A stretch of DNA of 64,000 nucleotides from Mesorhizobium sp. WSM3626 (GCF_000513935.1 NZ_AZUY01000023.1:20386-84385); one strand, 5' to 3'; positions 1 through 9,903 are shown, numbered from the stretch's first letter. Made by a program: numbers and translations. The notes: a model not told the origin generated them from the sequence alone.

Positions 1-19
1 CCGGCTTCAGTTCGTTCAT
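1..19 (-). CDS. 5' end of an unidentified divergent gene (partial)
   Basis: Read on the minus strand, an ATG at 19-17 opens the peptide MNELKP before the window ends. An AGCAGGAA stretch sits about 6 bases upstream, a usable ribosome binding site. The gene is divergent from the zf-CHCC gene. Too little is visible to name a product, and it could be a chance ATG. Confidence 0.4.
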
Positions 20-74
20 GATTCCTGCTCTTCCGCCCGCCTCGGCCGGTTAACCGGCTTAACTTATCCTGTGG

Positions 75-116
75 CAGGCTTTTGCGACAGTTCTCTGACA
101 GGCTTTTGCGACAGTT
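75..116. repeat. Two 18-bp direct repeats in a divergent intergenic region
   Basis: The 18-mer CAGGCTTTTGCGACAGTT occurs at 75-92 and again exactly at 99-116, 24 bp start to start. It lies between the two divergent starts. Repeats of this size and spacing can be tandem operator sites; no regulator gene for them is visible here. Confidence 0.6.
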
Positions 117-190
117 TGATTTCATCGAACTTGCAAAGAGGTTTGATATGATCCAGATGCAGAAGAGACTGCGTTAAGGAGGAGACGACG

Positions 191-436
191 ATGGCAGGCG
201 GTTCCATTCCCCATTTCCAGAACGATGCGGGCCATCCGGCAATCGACATCGGGGTCAAGGAATTCATGTGCACGGGCGCCAACCCGCCTTTCGATCATCC
301 GCACGTGTTTCTGGACATGGGCGACGACAATGAGAAAGTCTGCCCCTACTGCTCGACCCTCTACCGCTATTCGCCGAAGCTGAAGGCGACGGAAACGCTG
401 CCGGCGGGCTGCCTCTACATCGACCAGGCCGCCTGA
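191..436 (+). CDS. Zinc-finger CHCC (NDUFS6-like) domain protein
   Basis: An 81-residue protein. C27, H36 (or H38), C51 and C54 fit the zf-CHCC Cys-His-Cys-Cys zinc site, followed by a YRY motif. The same fold is found in NDUFS6 of mitochondrial complex I; in rhizobia it is a free-standing small protein of unsettled role, probably linked to complex I assembly. A strong TAAGGAGGA precedes the ATG. The stop is 10 bp before the FAD monooxygenase start, so the two are probably one transcript. Family assignment is firm, the biological role is not. Confidence 0.85.
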   Translation: MAGGSIPHFQNDAGHPAIDIGVKEFMCTGANPPFDHPHVFLDMGDDNEKVCPYCSTLYRYSPKLKATETLPAGCLYIDQAA

Positions 437-446
437 CCTCCCGATC

Positions 447-1688
447 ATGAGCGAGACGCGGTCCCGGCAGGTCGTGATTGCCGGGGCTGGCATCGCCGGG
501 CTGACGGCGGCGATTGCCTTCGCCGAACGCGGCTACCCCGTGAGGGTGTTCGAACAGGCCAAGCGCCTCGAAGCGGTGGGCGCCGGCATCCAGCTCTCTC
601 CAAACGCGACGCGCATTCTGCGCCGGCTTGGCGTCCTCGACACGCTTCTTGTCAATGCCGTCAAGCCGGAAGCCGTGGTGCTGAAGGACGCCGCGAGCCT
701 GCGCCAACTGGCACGCGTGCCGCTTGGCGGCGCCGGCGAGGAACGCTGGGGGGCGCCCTATCTCGTGGCGCACCGGGCGGATCTGCAAGACGCCCTGATG
801 GCGCGCGTCGCGCAAATGCCCGGCATCCAGCTCACCACCGGCGCGCGCGTCGGCAACATCGCCGCCGGCACGCACGGCGTCACCGTGACCGCCGAGATGG
901 ACGGCAAGCCCGTCCAGGCGGCGGGTTTCCTTTTGGTTGGCGCCGACGGCGTCTGGTCGTCGGTGCGGAGGCTTGCCGGCCCAGGCGGCGGAGCCGGCCT
1001 CGCGAACAGCCAATTCTCCGGCGAACTGGCCTGGCGCGCGGCGGTGAGCGCGGACAGTGAAGCCGGGCGAGCCTTTGCCGCGATCGGCGCCCCCGACTGC
1101 GTCACCACCTTCCTGCACCCCGGCTTTCATTTGGTGGCCTATCCCGTGAGCAAGGGTGACGCGTTCAACCTTGTCGCTTTCACCAAAGGCGAGCGCATTG
1201 CCGAGGGCTGGTCCGGACACACCGATCCCGGCATCCTCGCCAGCGCCATGCGTGGCACGGCCGCGGGCCTTGCAAGACTGGTGGAATTGGCTGGCCCATG
1301 GCTGACCTGGCCACTCCATACAGTCGAACGGAAACAGCCCTGGACGATGCCAGCCGGCATCGCGCTGATCGGCGACGCCGCACATGCGATGACCCCGTTC
1401 GCGGCGCAAGGTGCTGCCATGGCGATCGAGGACGCCGCAATGCTTGCTGATTTCATTGCCGACTTCCCCGGCGACCTGTCGCAAAGCCTCACCATGTGGG
1501 AGAAGCTGAGACGACCGCGCATCGAAAAGGTGCTGAAACGCGGCGCGCTCAACCGCCTCGCCTGGCACGCCAGGGGACCGGTGGCACTGGCGCGCAATCT
1601 GCTCCTGGCGACGCGGCCGGGAGAGAAGCTCGCGGCGGATTTGGACTGGCTATACGGGTGGGAACAGCAGCAGATCATCCGTCGCTGA
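447..1688 (+). CDS. FAD-dependent monooxygenase, salicylate hydroxylase-like
   Basis: 413 residues, usual for class A flavoprotein monooxygenases. The N-terminus has the dinucleotide-binding GAGIAGL glycine motif (about residues 12-18), the middle has the ADGVWSSVR (DG) motif near residue 165, and the C-terminal half has the GDAAHAMTPFAAQG (GD) motif near residue 308. Enzymes of this group hydroxylate aromatic acids with NAD(P)H and O2; salicylate and 3-hydroxybenzoate hydroxylases are the closest named types, but the substrate cannot be read from sequence. Cotranscribed with the upstream zf-CHCC gene. No ring-cleavage genes are nearby, which argues against a dedicated aromatic catabolic role. 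Confidence 0.85.
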   Translation: MSETRSRQVVIAGAGIAGLTAAIAFAERGYPVRVFEQAKRLEAVGAGIQLSPNATRILRRLGVLDTLLVNAVKPEAVVLKDAASLRQLARVPLGGAGEERWGAPYLVAHRADLQDALMARVAQMPGIQLTTGARVGNIAAGTHGVTVTAEMDGKPVQAAGFLLVGADGVWSSVRRLAGPGGGAGLANSQFSGELAWRAAVSADSEAGRAFAAIGAPDCVTTFLHPGFHLVAYPVSKGDAFNLVAFTKGERIAEGWSGHTDPGILASAMRGTAAGLARLVELAGPWLTWPLHTVERKQPWTMPAGIALIGDAAHAMTPFAAQGAAMAIEDAAMLADFIADFPGDLSQSLTMWEKLRRPRIEKVLKRGALNRLAWHARGPVALARNLLLATRPGEKLAADLDWLYGWEQQQIIRR

Positions 1689-1707
1689 AAGGAGCCTGCG
1701 GCAAAAG

Positions 1708-2373
1708 CTAATTATACAGCCGCATCGACAACCCAAGCGATGCCGGCAGCGGGTTCCACCAGCCGGTGCGCAGGCCGGCGGTGCGCAGTGCCGCCGCCGT
1801 CCAGGTGTTGCAGCCGATCAGCGCGTTGAAACGGCCATTGGCCTCATAAAAACGGTCGAAATTGGAGTAGGCGGCATTGTCGATGACCATCGGGCCGCTC
1901 GGTCCCTGCTGAAAACTCGCTTCGATGAAGTCGAGCAATGCGGCGAAACGGTCCTTGTCCACGTCGAAGCCGGCGACATCGGGGTGCGCCTCGGTGATAT
2001 CGCCAGCGACGTCGACATGCATCACCGAAGCGTCGAGCGTCAGCGCTTTGAATACGGGCAGCGCCTTCACTTGCGACCATGTCGGCGTTTCCAGGTAAAA
2101 GGCCCGCCCACCCCAGCCGAAGACGATGTAGCGCACTTCAGGTGCGTCCGAAGGCAGGCCGGCATCGGTCAGGAAACGGAAGCGCCGGCGCATCTCGTCA
2201 TCCACCGGAATGGCGATGTCGGTGTGGATCGCGTTCTTCAGCACCAATATGCGCCGCGTGCCCTCACCCGCAGCGGCCGCCGGCCAGAGCGGCCGCGGCA
2301 CCAGCGTGCCGAGCGCCACGGCGAGCACCGCTGCTGCAACCAGCATGGCCAGGAAACGCAGGAGCTTTCTCAT
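1708..2373 (-). CDS. DUF2459 / TIGR02117 family exported protein
   Basis: 221 residues starting MRKLLRFLAMLV, a signal peptide or single N-terminal membrane segment (residues 4-25). The body contains the IAIPVDD, VFGWGGRAFYLETPTW and IGCNTWTAAALRTAGL stretches typical of the TIGR02117/DUF2459 family. The conserved cysteine in GCNTW suggests a papain-like NlpC/P60-type fold, but enzymatic activity is unproven. An upstream in-frame TTG (2406) exists, but the ATG at 2373 gives a clean signal sequence. It lies just downstream of the aap terminator. Confidence 0.7.
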   Translation of the reverse strand: MRKLLRFLAMLVAAAVLAVALGTLVPRPLWPAAAAGEGTRRILVLKNAIHTDIAIPVDDEMRRRFRFLTDAGLPSDAPEVRYIVFGWGGRAFYLETPTWSQVKALPVFKALTLDASVMHVDVAGDITEAHPDVAGFDVDKDRFAALLDFIEASFQQGPSGPMVIDNAAYSNFDRFYEANGRFNALIGCNTWTAAALRTAGLRTGWWNPLPASLGLSMRLYN

Positions 2374-2437
2374 CGGTGCGACTTCGCGATTCCGTTCGCG
2401 GCTCAATGGAGAAGATCGTTACCTGACGAGCCAGACG

Positions 2438-2474
2438 CGAAAAAGCCCGGCAATGGCGCGACCGGGCTTTTTCG
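2438..2474 (-). terminator. Rho-independent terminator of the aap operon
   Basis: Perfect inverted repeat CGAAAAAGCCCGG / CCGGGCTTTTTCG around an 11-nt loop, with A-tract and T-tract on opposite ends, so it could work in both directions. It starts 18 bp after the aapP stop. Confidence 0.85.
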
Positions 2475-2491
2475 AATCGGCGTCAGTCCGC

Positions 2492-3295
2492 TCAGTGCAG
2501 GATCTGCGACAGGAACAGTTTCGTGCGTTCGTGGCGCGGATGGTCGAAGAACTCGGCCGGCGTGTTCTGCTCGACGATCTGGCCCTGATCCATGAAGATC
2601 ACCCGGTTGGCGACCTTCCGCGCAAAGCCCATCTCGTGGGTGACGCAGAGCATGGTCATGCCTTCCTCGGCGAGGCCAACCATGGTCTCCAGCACTTCCT
2701 TGATCATTTCGGGGTCGAGTGCCGAGGTCGGCTCGTCAAACAGCATGATGCGCGGGTTCATGCACAGCGAGCGGGCGATCGCCACGCGCTGCTGCTGGCC
2801 GCCGGAAAGCTGGCCCGGATATTTGTTGGCCTGCTCGGGAATTTTGACCCGCTTGAGGAAATGCATGGCGATTTCCTCGGCCTGCTTCTTCGGTGTCTTG
2901 CGCACCCAGATCGGCGCCAGCGTGCAGTTCTCCAGGATGGTCAGATGCGGGAACAGGTTGAAGTGCTGGAACACCATGCCGACCTCGCGGCGCACCTCGT
3001 CGATCTTCTTCAGATCGTTGGTCAGTTCCTTGCCGTCGACGATGATCTTGCCCTTCTGGTGCTCTTCCAGACGGTTGATGCAGCGGATCATGGTCGATTT
3101 GCCAGACCCGGACGGTCCGCAGATGACGATGCGCTCGCCGCGCATCACCTTCAGATTGATGTCCTTCAGCACATGGAACTCGCCATACCATTTGTGCATG
3201 GCGATGATGTCGATGGCGACATCGGTGGTGGAAATCTGCATCTTGGCGGCGTTGACCTTGATCTCTTCCGCGCTGACGGCGTTTTCGGTGGCCAT
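2492..3295 (-). CDS. aapP: General L-amino acid ABC transporter ATP-binding protein AapP
   Basis: 267 residues from MATENAV. It carries Walker [11 protein letters not shown]-loop FQHFNLFPH, signature [14 protein letters not shown] and Walker [15 protein letters not shown], the pattern of polar amino-acid import ATPases. It powers the AapQ/AapM permeases. The open frame continues 54 codons upstream over the aapM 3' end, but the ATG at 3295 gives normal family length. Last gene of the four-gene operon and followed by a strong terminator. In rhizobia Aap is a broad-specificity amino-acid permease; substrate range here is inferred from family. Confidence 0.95.
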   Translation of the reverse strand: MATENAVSAEEIKVNAAKMQISTTDVAIDIIAMHKWYGEFHVLKDINLKVMRGERIVICGPSGSGKSTMIRCINRLEEHQKGKIIVDGKELTNDLKKIDEVRREVGMVFQHFNLFPHLTILENCTLAPIWVRKTPKKQAEEIAMHFLKRVKIPEQANKYPGQLSGGQQQRVAIARSLCMNPRIMLFDEPTSALDPEMIKEVLETMVGLAEEGMTMLCVTHEMGFARKVANRVIFMDQGQIVEQNTPAEFFDHPRHERTKLFLSQILH

Positions 3296-3320
3296 GGCTG
3301 GGGTCCCCTTGTTCTTTTGT

Positions 3321-4478
3321 TTAGCGTTTGTAGCCGGTGTCGAGCCGGCGTTCCGTGTACATTGAATAGCGCGACATGCCGAAGCAGAACAGCCAGAAGA
3401 CGAAGGCCGCGAAGACCAGGCCGGATTTCGCGGTCTGCGCCGTTGCCCAATTGGCATCCGAGAAGTTCTGCTTGACGATGCCGAGCAGGTCGAACATCGA
3501 GATGATGAGGACCAGGCTGGTGTCCTTGAACATGCCGATGAAGGTATTGACGATGCCGGGGATGACCAGCTTCAGCGCCTGCGGCAACACGATCAACCCC
3601 ATCTTCTGCCAGTAGCCGAGGCCGAGCGAATCGGCGCCTTCATACTGGCCCTTGGGGATCGCCTGCAGGCCGCCGCGCACCACTTCGGCCATATAGGCCG
3701 CCGCAAACAGCGACACACCGATCAGCGCCCTCAGATACTTGTCGAAAGTGACGCCGGCCGGCAGGAACAGCGGCAGCATGACGCTGACGAAAAACAGAAC
3801 GGTGATCAACGGTATGCCGCGCACGGCTTCGATGAAGATAACGCACAGCATCTTGACGATCGGCATCTTCGAGCGCCGCCCGAGCGCCAGCACGGTCCCC
3901 AGCGGCAACGACACGGCGATGCCAACGAAGGACAGGCTCAGCGTGATGAGCAGCCCGCCCCAGCGCGAGGTTTCGACATGCGGCAGGCCGAATATGCCGC
4001 CGACCAGAAGGAAGAAGGAAACGATCGGCAGCACCAGGAAGAGCAGGATGGCGTTCAGCCCCTTGCGCGGCACACGCGGCATCAGCATCGGCACCAGCAG
4101 GGCCACGAACAGGATGGCGACCAGGATCGGCCGCCAGCGCTCCTCGACCGGATAGGTGCCGAACATGAACTGGCCGAACTTGGCGTTAACGAAAGCCCAG
4201 CAGGCTCCGCTCCAGCCGTCGGGCTGAATGCCGCCTTGCGCAACGGTCGCGCAGACCGTGCGGTCCGGCCCGGTCCACTGTGCGTTGATGAACGCCCAAT
4301 TGATGACCTGCGGCAGAATCCAGGCGACGATGACGATGCCGAGGATGGTGAGGATGGTGTCGCCGGCCGAACCGATCAGGTTCCTGCGCACCCAGGCGAT
4401 GGGGCCGCTGACGCTCGCCGGCGCGGGCTGCGCGAGCGCCATCTCGGTACGCACCCAGGACATGTCATGTTCCTGCAT
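3321..4478 (-). CDS. aapM: General L-amino acid ABC transporter permease AapM
   Basis: 385 residues with multiple membrane segments. The C-terminal half has the HisM-type permease core, including the EAA-like loop [23 protein letters not shown] that contacts the ATPase. A long N-terminal extension with extra transmembrane segments and a periplasmic loop (about residues 60-130) is typical of AapM and separates it from shorter HisM proteins. GGAGAGG lies upstream of the ATG. Only 4 bp separate it from the aapQ stop. Confidence 0.93.
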   Translation of the reverse strand: MQEHDMSWVRTEMALAQPAPASVSGPIAWVRRNLIGSAGDTILTILGIVIVAWILPQVINWAFINAQWTGPDRTVCATVAQGGIQPDGWSGACWAFVNAKFGQFMFGTYPVEERWRPILVAILFVALLVPMLMPRVPRKGLNAILLFLVLPIVSFFLLVGGIFGLPHVETSRWGGLLITLSLSFVGIAVSLPLGTVLALGRRSKMPIVKMLCVIFIEAVRGIPLITVLFFVSVMLPLFLPAGVTFDKYLRALIGVSLFAAAYMAEVVRGGLQAIPKGQYEGADSLGLGYWQKMGLIVLPQALKLVIPGIVNTFIGMFKDTSLVLIISMFDLLGIVKQNFSDANWATAQTAKSGLVFAAFVFWLFCFGMSRYSMYTERRLDTGYKR

Positions 4479-4482
4479 GGCT

Positions 4483-5670
4483 CTACCTCTCCACCAGCGC
4501 CATTCTGGCGTTGACCACGTTCATGACAGCCGAGGTCACAAGGCTGAGTATGAGATAGGCGATCATCATGATCAGCACGCCTTCGACCGCCTGCCCGGTT
4601 TGGTTCAGAACCGTGCCGGCTGTCGCCGTCAGGTCGGGATAACCGATGGCGATCGCCAGCGAGGAGTTCTTGGTCAGGTTGAGATACTGGCTGGTCAGCG
4701 GTGGGATCACGATGCGCATGGCCTGCGGCACCACGACCAGCCGCAAGATCGACCCGGATCGCAGGCCAAGTGCCGCCGCCGCCTCGGTCTGGCCCTTGCT
4801 GACGCCCCTGATGCCGGCGCGCACGATTTCGGCGATGAAGGCCGCCGTGTAGCAGGACAGCGCCAGATAGAGCGACAGGAATTCCGGCTTGACCTGGAAG
4901 CCGCCGGTCAGGTTGAAGGTTGACTGTTTCGGCAAATCAAAGCTCAGCGGAAAGCCGCTCAGCACATAAGCGAGCAGCGGCAGGCCGACGATCAGCGCGG
5001 CGGACGTCCAGAACACCGGAAATTGCTGGCCTGTCGCCATCTGCCGCTGACGCGCCTTCCGGGCGACGAACCAGGACATGGCGATGCCCACCACAAGGGC
5101 GACCAGGATCAGCCAGGAGCCGTCGCCCCAGACTGGGCGGGGAAAATAGAAGCCGCGCTGGTTGAGGAAGGAGCCGAAAGGCAGATGATAGGAGTCGCGC
5201 GGCGGCGGCAGTACGGCGAGCACGCCGGAATACCAGAAGAAGATGACCAGCAGCGGCGGGATGTTGCGGAAAATCTCGACATAGACCGTGCAGATCTTCT
5301 GGATCAGCCAATTCTGCGACAGGCGGCCGATGCCGATGACGAAGCCGATGATGGTGGCGGTGATGATGCCGGCGGCGGCAACGATGATGGTGTTGATCAG
5401 GCCGACGATGATGGCGCGGCCATAGGTCGAGTCCGACGTATAGGCGATCGGCGTGTCCGATATGTCGAATCCGGCGCGCCCCTTGAGGAAGCCGAAGCCG
5501 GAGGCGATGTGCAGGCGATGCAGATTGTCGATGACGTTCTGCACGATCCACCAGATGGAGCCGAACAACAAGACGACGACCAGCGTCTGGAAGAAGAGAC
5601 TGCGTATTCTCGGATCATTGACGAAGGAGCCGCGGCTCGGCTCCTCGCGTAGGATTTCCTGCGATGCCAT
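4483..5670 (-). CDS. aapQ: General L-amino acid ABC transporter permease AapQ
   Basis: 395 residues, an integral membrane protein with first segment around residues 28-48 and a HisM-type core in the C-terminal third ([22 protein letters not shown], then [13 protein letters not shown]). The large periplasmic insertion near residues 200-240 is normal for AapQ. It forms the membrane channel with AapM. A GGGGA motif precedes the ATG. The 62-bp gap from aapJ is the longest inside the operon and could hold an mRNA-processing hairpin, as often seen after binding-protein genes. Confidence 0.93.
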   Translation of the reverse strand: MASQEILREEPSRGSFVNDPRIRSLFFQTLVVVLLFGSIWWIVQNVIDNLHRLHIASGFGFLKGRAGFDISDTPIAYTSDSTYGRAIIVGLINTIIVAAAGIITATIIGFVIGIGRLSQNWLIQKICTVYVEIFRNIPPLLVIFFWYSGVLAVLPPPRDSYHLPFGSFLNQRGFYFPRPVWGDGSWLILVALVVGIAMSWFVARKARQRQMATGQQFPVFWTSAALIVGLPLLAYVLSGFPLSFDLPKQSTFNLTGGFQVKPEFLSLYLALSCYTAAFIAEIVRAGIRGVSKGQTEAAAALGLRSGSILRLVVVPQAMRIVIPPLTSQYLNLTKNSSLAIAIGYPDLTATAGTVLNQTGQAVEGVLIMMIAYLILSLVTSAVMNVVNARMALVER

Positions 5671-5732
5671 GTCACGTCCCCTGTGAAAGAGAAACCGGAA
5701 GGCAGGTGCCTGCCTTCCGGATCACATTTCGA

Positions 5733-6761
5733 TCAGCGGATCGGCGGCGCGTATTGCAGGCCACCCTTGGTCCACAGCGCATTGATGCCGCGGGCGATCT
5801 TGAGCGGGCTGCCCGAGCCGACATTGCGGTCGAACATTTCGCCGTAATTGCCGACAGCCTTGACGATGTTGACGACCCAGTCGTTGGAGACGCCGAGATC
5901 GGTGCCGATCTTGGTATCGGCTTCCTGGCCGAGCACACGCTTGATCTCCGGGCTGGCGGAGTTCTTCATCTCGTCGACATTGGCCTTGGTGATGCCGAGT
6001 TCCTCGGCATCGAGCAGAGCGAAATAGGTCCACTTGACGATGTGATACCACTGGTCGTCGCCCTGGCGAACGGCAGGTCCGAGCGGCTCTTTCGAGATGA
6101 TCTCGGGCAGCACGACGTGATCGGCAGGCGAGCCGAGCGTCAAGCGAATGCCGTAAAGGCCCGACTGGTCGGTGGTGTAGACGTCGCAGCGGCCGGCATC
6201 ATAGGCGGCGTTGACCTCTTCCAGCTTCTCGAAGACGACCGGATTGTACTCCATCTTGTTCGCCTTGAAATAGTCGGCGAGGTTGAGCTCGGTGGTCGTG
6301 CCGCTCTGCACACAGACGGCGGCGCCCGAAAGCTGCAGCGCCGAATTGACGCCCGGCAGCTTCTTGGCGTTGATCATGAAGCCCTGGCCGTCATAGTAGG
6401 TCGTGCCGATGAAATTCAGGCCGAGCGCGGTGTCGCGGTTGATCGTCCAGGTGGTGTTGCGCGACAGGATGTCGACCTCGCCGGACTGCAGCGCGGTAAA
6501 GCGCTCCTTGGCGCTGAGCGGCGTGAACTTGACCTTGGTGCCGTCACCGAAGACGGCGGCGGCAACCGCGCGGCAGAAATCGGCGTCGATGCCTTGCCAG
6601 TCGCCCTTGTCGTCCGGCGCGGAGAAGCCGGCCAGACCGGTCGAGACGCCGCACTGGATGAAGCCCTTCGCCTTGACGGTGTCGAGCGTGCCTGCCGACG
6701 CGGCCGACGCCATCAGTCCGAGCGTGGCGACGCCAAGAATGCCGATAGCAATGTGTTTCAT
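5733..6761 (-). CDS. aapJ: Amino-acid ABC transporter periplasmic binding protein AapJ
   Basis: 342 residues from MKHIAIGILG. A Sec signal peptide with ASAAS-AG cleavage region covers residues 1-23; the mature part begins TLDTVKAKGFIQCGVSTGL, the SBP_bac_3 family start. The motif DADFCRAVAAAVFGD and the SRNTTWT ligand-site segment are typical of AapJ/BztA. It captures amino acids in the periplasm for AapQMP. First gene of the operon; the frame extends upstream but the signal peptide fixes the start at 6761. Confidence 0.95.
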   Translation of the reverse strand: MKHIAIGILGVATLGLMASAASAGTLDTVKAKGFIQCGVSTGLAGFSAPDDKGDWQGIDADFCRAVAAAVFGDGTKVKFTPLSAKERFTALQSGEVDILSRNTTWTINRDTALGLNFIGTTYYDGQGFMINAKKLPGVNSALQLSGAAVCVQSGTTTELNLADYFKANKMEYNPVVFEKLEEVNAAYDAGRCDVYTTDQSGLYGIRLTLGSPADHVVLPEIISKEPLGPAVRQGDDQWYHIVKWTYFALLDAEELGITKANVDEMKNSASPEIKRVLGQEADTKIGTDLGVSNDWVVNIVKAVGNYGEMFDRNVGSGSPLKIARGINALWTKGGLQYAPPIR

Positions 6762-7400
6762 AACCCACAGACCCTTTTCTGTTTTTTCAGGCAAAACCCT
6801 GATCTTTTTTCCCTTGTGAACGCAGCTCCCATCCCGGCCCATTCCCGAAACCCCGCATCGCAAACCGACGCACCGCCTCCCATTCACGAACAGCATCGAA
6901 GGCGATAATTCCCGTGAGGTCAAGGAAAATGACCGAATTGCAACGGGTTTGAAAATCGATTGCCTGAAATGCCTGAATTGCAGACAGATGCGCCCGCGAT
7001 TTAGTCAGAAGCGCAAATTTACTCGGCAAAGCTCATTTGACGCGGATGTGACCCGGTGCTGTAAAATCCGTTCCGGGCTATACCTTAGCGTTACTGCCCT
7101 CAGCACGAAATGCATTGACGTTGCGTAATAGCCTTCGGCCGACGATACCCCATGATTGCCGGTCAATATTGCTTGTGGACAAAGTTGGCGCGCACTCTCA
7201 AAGCGCCGGAAAGATGAGAAAGGCGCCGACCGCAACCATCAATGCACCGGGGACCCGCGGGATCAATTGCCCAGTCGGAACCACCTTCTCCGGACCCGGG
7301 AATTGGCATATTCGAAGTCCATTCCTGGCGGACAGTGGGCTGTTGCACGGCCTACGACGCCGCACTATGGCTAGCGCCTTGTCAAACAAGGCGACCAAGA
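6762..7400. promoter_or_regulatory. 639-bp divergent aapJ-metC intergenic region
   Basis: No convincing gene lies here. The region is AT-richer than its flanks near 6900-7080, consistent with promoters firing both ways. A 7-bp inverted repeat, GCCTTGT-caa-ACAAGGC, at 7376-7392 ends 8 bases before the metC ATG and could fold over its translation start. I found no SAM-II riboswitch signature. Confidence 0.5.
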
Positions 7401-8588
7401 ATGGCGAAAGACGGCAGCGAGCAGGGTTCCGGCAAGGTGGGCATCAACACACGGCTTGCCCATTCGGGCAACAACCCGCACGACTATTTCGGCTTCGTCA
7501 ATCCGCCGGTGGTGCATGCCTCGACCGTGCTGTACCCCAATGCCGCCGCGATGGCCGCTCGCAACCAGAAATACACCTACGGCACGCGCGGCACACCGAC
7601 GACCGATGCCCTTGCACTGGCGATCGATGCGCTGGAGGGATCCGCCGGCACCATCGTGGTGCCATCGGGCCTCGCAGCGGTAACCATTCCGCTGCTCGCC
7701 TTCGTATCGGCGGGCGACCATCTGCTGATCGTCGATTCCGTCTATCACCCCACGAGAAACTTCGCCGACACGATGCTGAAGCGGTTGGGCGTCGAGGTCG
7801 AGTATTATGCTCCCAATGTCGGCGCCGGCATCGCGGCTTTGATCAAGCCGAACACCAAAGTGGTGTTCACCGAATCGCCGGCCTCCAATACGTTCGAGGT
7901 GCAGGATATCCCGGCAATCGCCAAGGCGGCGCATGCGGCTGGCGCCATCGTGATGATGGACAACACCTGGGCGACGCCGCTCTATTTCCGGCCGCTCGAC
8001 CATGGCGTCGACATCTCGATCCACGCGGCGACGAAATATCCGGCCGGACATTCGGACGTGCTGCTCGGCACGGTCTCGGCCACTGAGGCCTGTTGGAAGC
8101 AGCTCTACGAGAGCTTTTGCACGCTTGGCTGCTGTGCGGGCCCCGACGATGTCTATCAGGTGCTGCGCGGCCTGCGCACAATGGGCGTGCGGCTCGAGCA
8201 TCATCAGCGCAGCGCACTCGCCATCGCGTCGTGGCTCGAAGGCCAGAAGGGCGTGGCGCGCGTGCTCCACCCTGCCCTTCCCAGCCATCCGGATCACGCC
8301 CTATGGAAACGCGACTTCTGCGGTTCGAGCGGCATCTTTTCCATCGTGCTTGCCGGCGGCGGCCAGAAGGAGCAGCACGCTTTCCTGGACGCGCTGCAGA
8401 TCTTCGGCCTCGGCTACTCCTGGGGCGGCTATGAGAGCCTCGCTGTGCCTGTCTGGCTTGGCGACCGCGTCGTTGCGAAAGGCCCATACGAAGGTCCGTT
8501 GATCCGCCTGCAGATCGGCCTCGAGGATGTCGACGACTTGAAAGCCGACATCCTGCGCGGACTTACGGCGGCGGCACGCACGGGCTGA
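7401..8588 (+). CDS. metC: Cystathionine beta-lyase
   Basis: 395 residues, typical for Cys/Met-metabolism PLP enzymes. The PLP lysine lies in SIHAATKYPAGHSDVL (about residues 208-223), and MMDNTWATPLYF, the aspartate that pairs with the pyridine nitrogen, precedes it. C-terminal SWGGYESL is diagnostic of beta-lyases rather than gamma-synthases. It converts cystathionine to homocysteine, pyruvate and ammonia. An open frame continues 53 codons upstream, but ATG 7401 starts at the conserved N-terminus. Divergence from aapJ is an arrangement known in rhizobia. No clear Shine-Dalgarno is seen, only a hairpin. Confidence 0.92.
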   Translation: MAKDGSEQGSGKVGINTRLAHSGNNPHDYFGFVNPPVVHASTVLYPNAAAMAARNQKYTYGTRGTPTTDALALAIDALEGSAGTIVVPSGLAAVTIPLLAFVSAGDHLLIVDSVYHPTRNFADTMLKRLGVEVEYYAPNVGAGIAALIKPNTKVVFTESPASNTFEVQDIPAIAKAAHAAGAIVMMDNTWATPLYFRPLDHGVDISIHAATKYPAGHSDVLLGTVSATEACWKQLYESFCTLGCCAGPDDVYQVLRGLRTMGVRLEHHQRSALAIASWLEGQKGVARVLHPALPSHPDHALWKRDFCGSSGIFSIVLAGGGQKEQHAFLDALQIFGLGYSWGGYESLAVPVWLGDRVVAKGPYEGPLIRLQIGLEDVDDLKADILRGLTAAARTG

Positions 8589-8605
8589 CGTCAAACAGAC
8601 TCGGC

Positions 8606-8624
8606 AAAGGGCCGCAAGCCCTTG
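8606..8624 (+). terminator. Weak hairpin after metC
   Basis: AAGGGC-cgcaa-GCCCTT, a 6-bp stem beginning 17 bp after the metC stop. There is no T-tract, so termination is uncertain. Confidence 0.3.
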
Positions 8625-8795
8625 ACGCTGATGACAAAGCGGGAGCCGCAGCCAGCACTCCGGCGAAAGCCGGCGCGCAATATTATTCTCCTGCGCCGTG
8701 ACTTTACGGATTTGTTTGACTTTCAAATCGGCGAATTCGGCCGCATTGCGCGCCGCACGCATCCTCGACAGATCCATTCCTCGCAAAGTTTCTCA

Positions 8796-9875
8796 ATGGC
8801 CTTTCGTCTTTTTGTCCCCATCCTCGCCGGCGCGACGCTGCGTGAACGCATCCTGGCGTGCATCGGCGCCACGATCGGCATCGCTCTGACCGGCGTGATC
8901 AGCGGGCTGGCGATGGGCGGCGGCCCGCATGTGGCCCTGCTGGTGGCGCCGATGGGCGCATCCGCCGTGCTTCTGTTCGCTGTGCCCGCGAGCCCGTTGG
9001 CGCAGCCCTGGTCGATCATCGGCGGCAACTCCATATCGGCGCTGGTCGGCGTGACCGTCGCGCATTTCATCCATGATCCGGTGATGGCCTCGGGCCTCGC
9101 GGTGGCATTGGCCATCGCCGCGATGTCGTTCACGCGCTGCCTGCATCCGCCAGGCGGCGCCGCCGCGCTGACGGCGGTGCTCGGTGGGCCGGCCGTCATC
9201 AGCGCGGGCTTCCTGTTCCCGTTCGTGCCGGTGGCCCTGAATTCGACCATCCTGGTGGCGCTGGGTTACCTTTTCCACAAGCTGGCGCGGCGCAACTACC
9301 CGCATGTCGTGGCACCGGCCGCCAACAGCCACGGTACCGCCGATCCCCCGGCTCAGCAGCGCGCCGGTTTCCGGTCCGAGGACATCGACGCGGCGCTGAC
9401 GGCGCTCGACGAGACCTTCGATATCGACCGCGACGACCTCGAACGGCTGCTGCGACAGGTCGAATTGCAGGCCATGGTGCGGTCGCACCGGACGCTGCTG
9501 TGCAAGGACATCATGTCGCGCGACGTGGTTTCGGTGCCCGAACAGGCCACCGCCGACGAGGCACGCCGGCAACTGCTCGATCACAATATCCGCACCTTGC
9601 CGGTGGTCGATGCCGAAGCAAGGCTGGTTGGCGCCGTCGGCCTACGCGAGCTGACGAAAGCCGTCGACACGGTGAAGAGCGTGATGGCAAAAGCCGGCAC
9701 CGCCTCGCCCGAGACGCCGGCGATGAGCCTGCTTCCGGCGCTGACCGACGGCCGCAGCCATGCCGTGGTGATCGTCGACGGCGAGCGGCGCATTCTCGGC
9801 CTGATCACGCAGACCGACCTGCTGGCGGCCGCCGCACGCGTGCAGACAGCAGACAAAGGATTGGCGGCGGCCTAG
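8796..9875 (+). CDS. HPP-family membrane protein with C-terminal CBS pair
   Basis: 359 residues. Residues 1-155 hold about four transmembrane segments with the HPP motif in CLHPPGGAAALTAVLGG (near residue 113). The soluble part carries two CBS repeats (about residues 230-285 and 290-345; DIMSRDVVSVPEQATADEA and ERRILGLITQTDLL), likely binding adenine nucleotides. HPP proteins have been linked to nitrite or anion movement across membranes; that role is not demonstrated for this CBS fusion. The ATG at 8796 begins the hydrophobic part; an upstream extension is possible but unlikely. Confidence 0.85.
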   Translation: MAFRLFVPILAGATLRERILACIGATIGIALTGVISGLAMGGGPHVALLVAPMGASAVLLFAVPASPLAQPWSIIGGNSISALVGVTVAHFIHDPVMASGLAVALAIAAMSFTRCLHPPGGAAALTAVLGGPAVISAGFLFPFVPVALNSTILVALGYLFHKLARRNYPHVVAPAANSHGTADPPAQQRAGFRSEDIDAALTALDETFDIDRDDLERLLRQVELQAMVRSHRTLLCKDIMSRDVVSVPEQATADEARRQLLDHNIRTLPVVDAEARLVGAVGLRELTKAVDTVKSVMAKAGTASPETPAMSLLPALTDGRSHAVVIVDGERRILGLITQTDLLAAAARVQTADKGLAAA

Positions 9876-9903
9876 AATAGTGGGCCCCGGATCCCGCTGA
9901 TCC

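Noticed and set aside
50..62. CtrA-like TTAA pair
   Set aside because: The spacer is 5 bases, not 7.
264..1568. Minus-strand frame opposite the FAD monooxygenase
   Set aside because: Gly/Arg/His-rich shadow translation; the plus strand has the intact FAD motifs.
5664..6908. 414-residue plus-strand frame over aapJ
   Set aside because: Antisense to a convincing binding protein with signal peptide.
7050..7400. SAM-II riboswitch before metC
   Set aside because: The conserved pseudoknot core and GCTAAA-type segment were not found.
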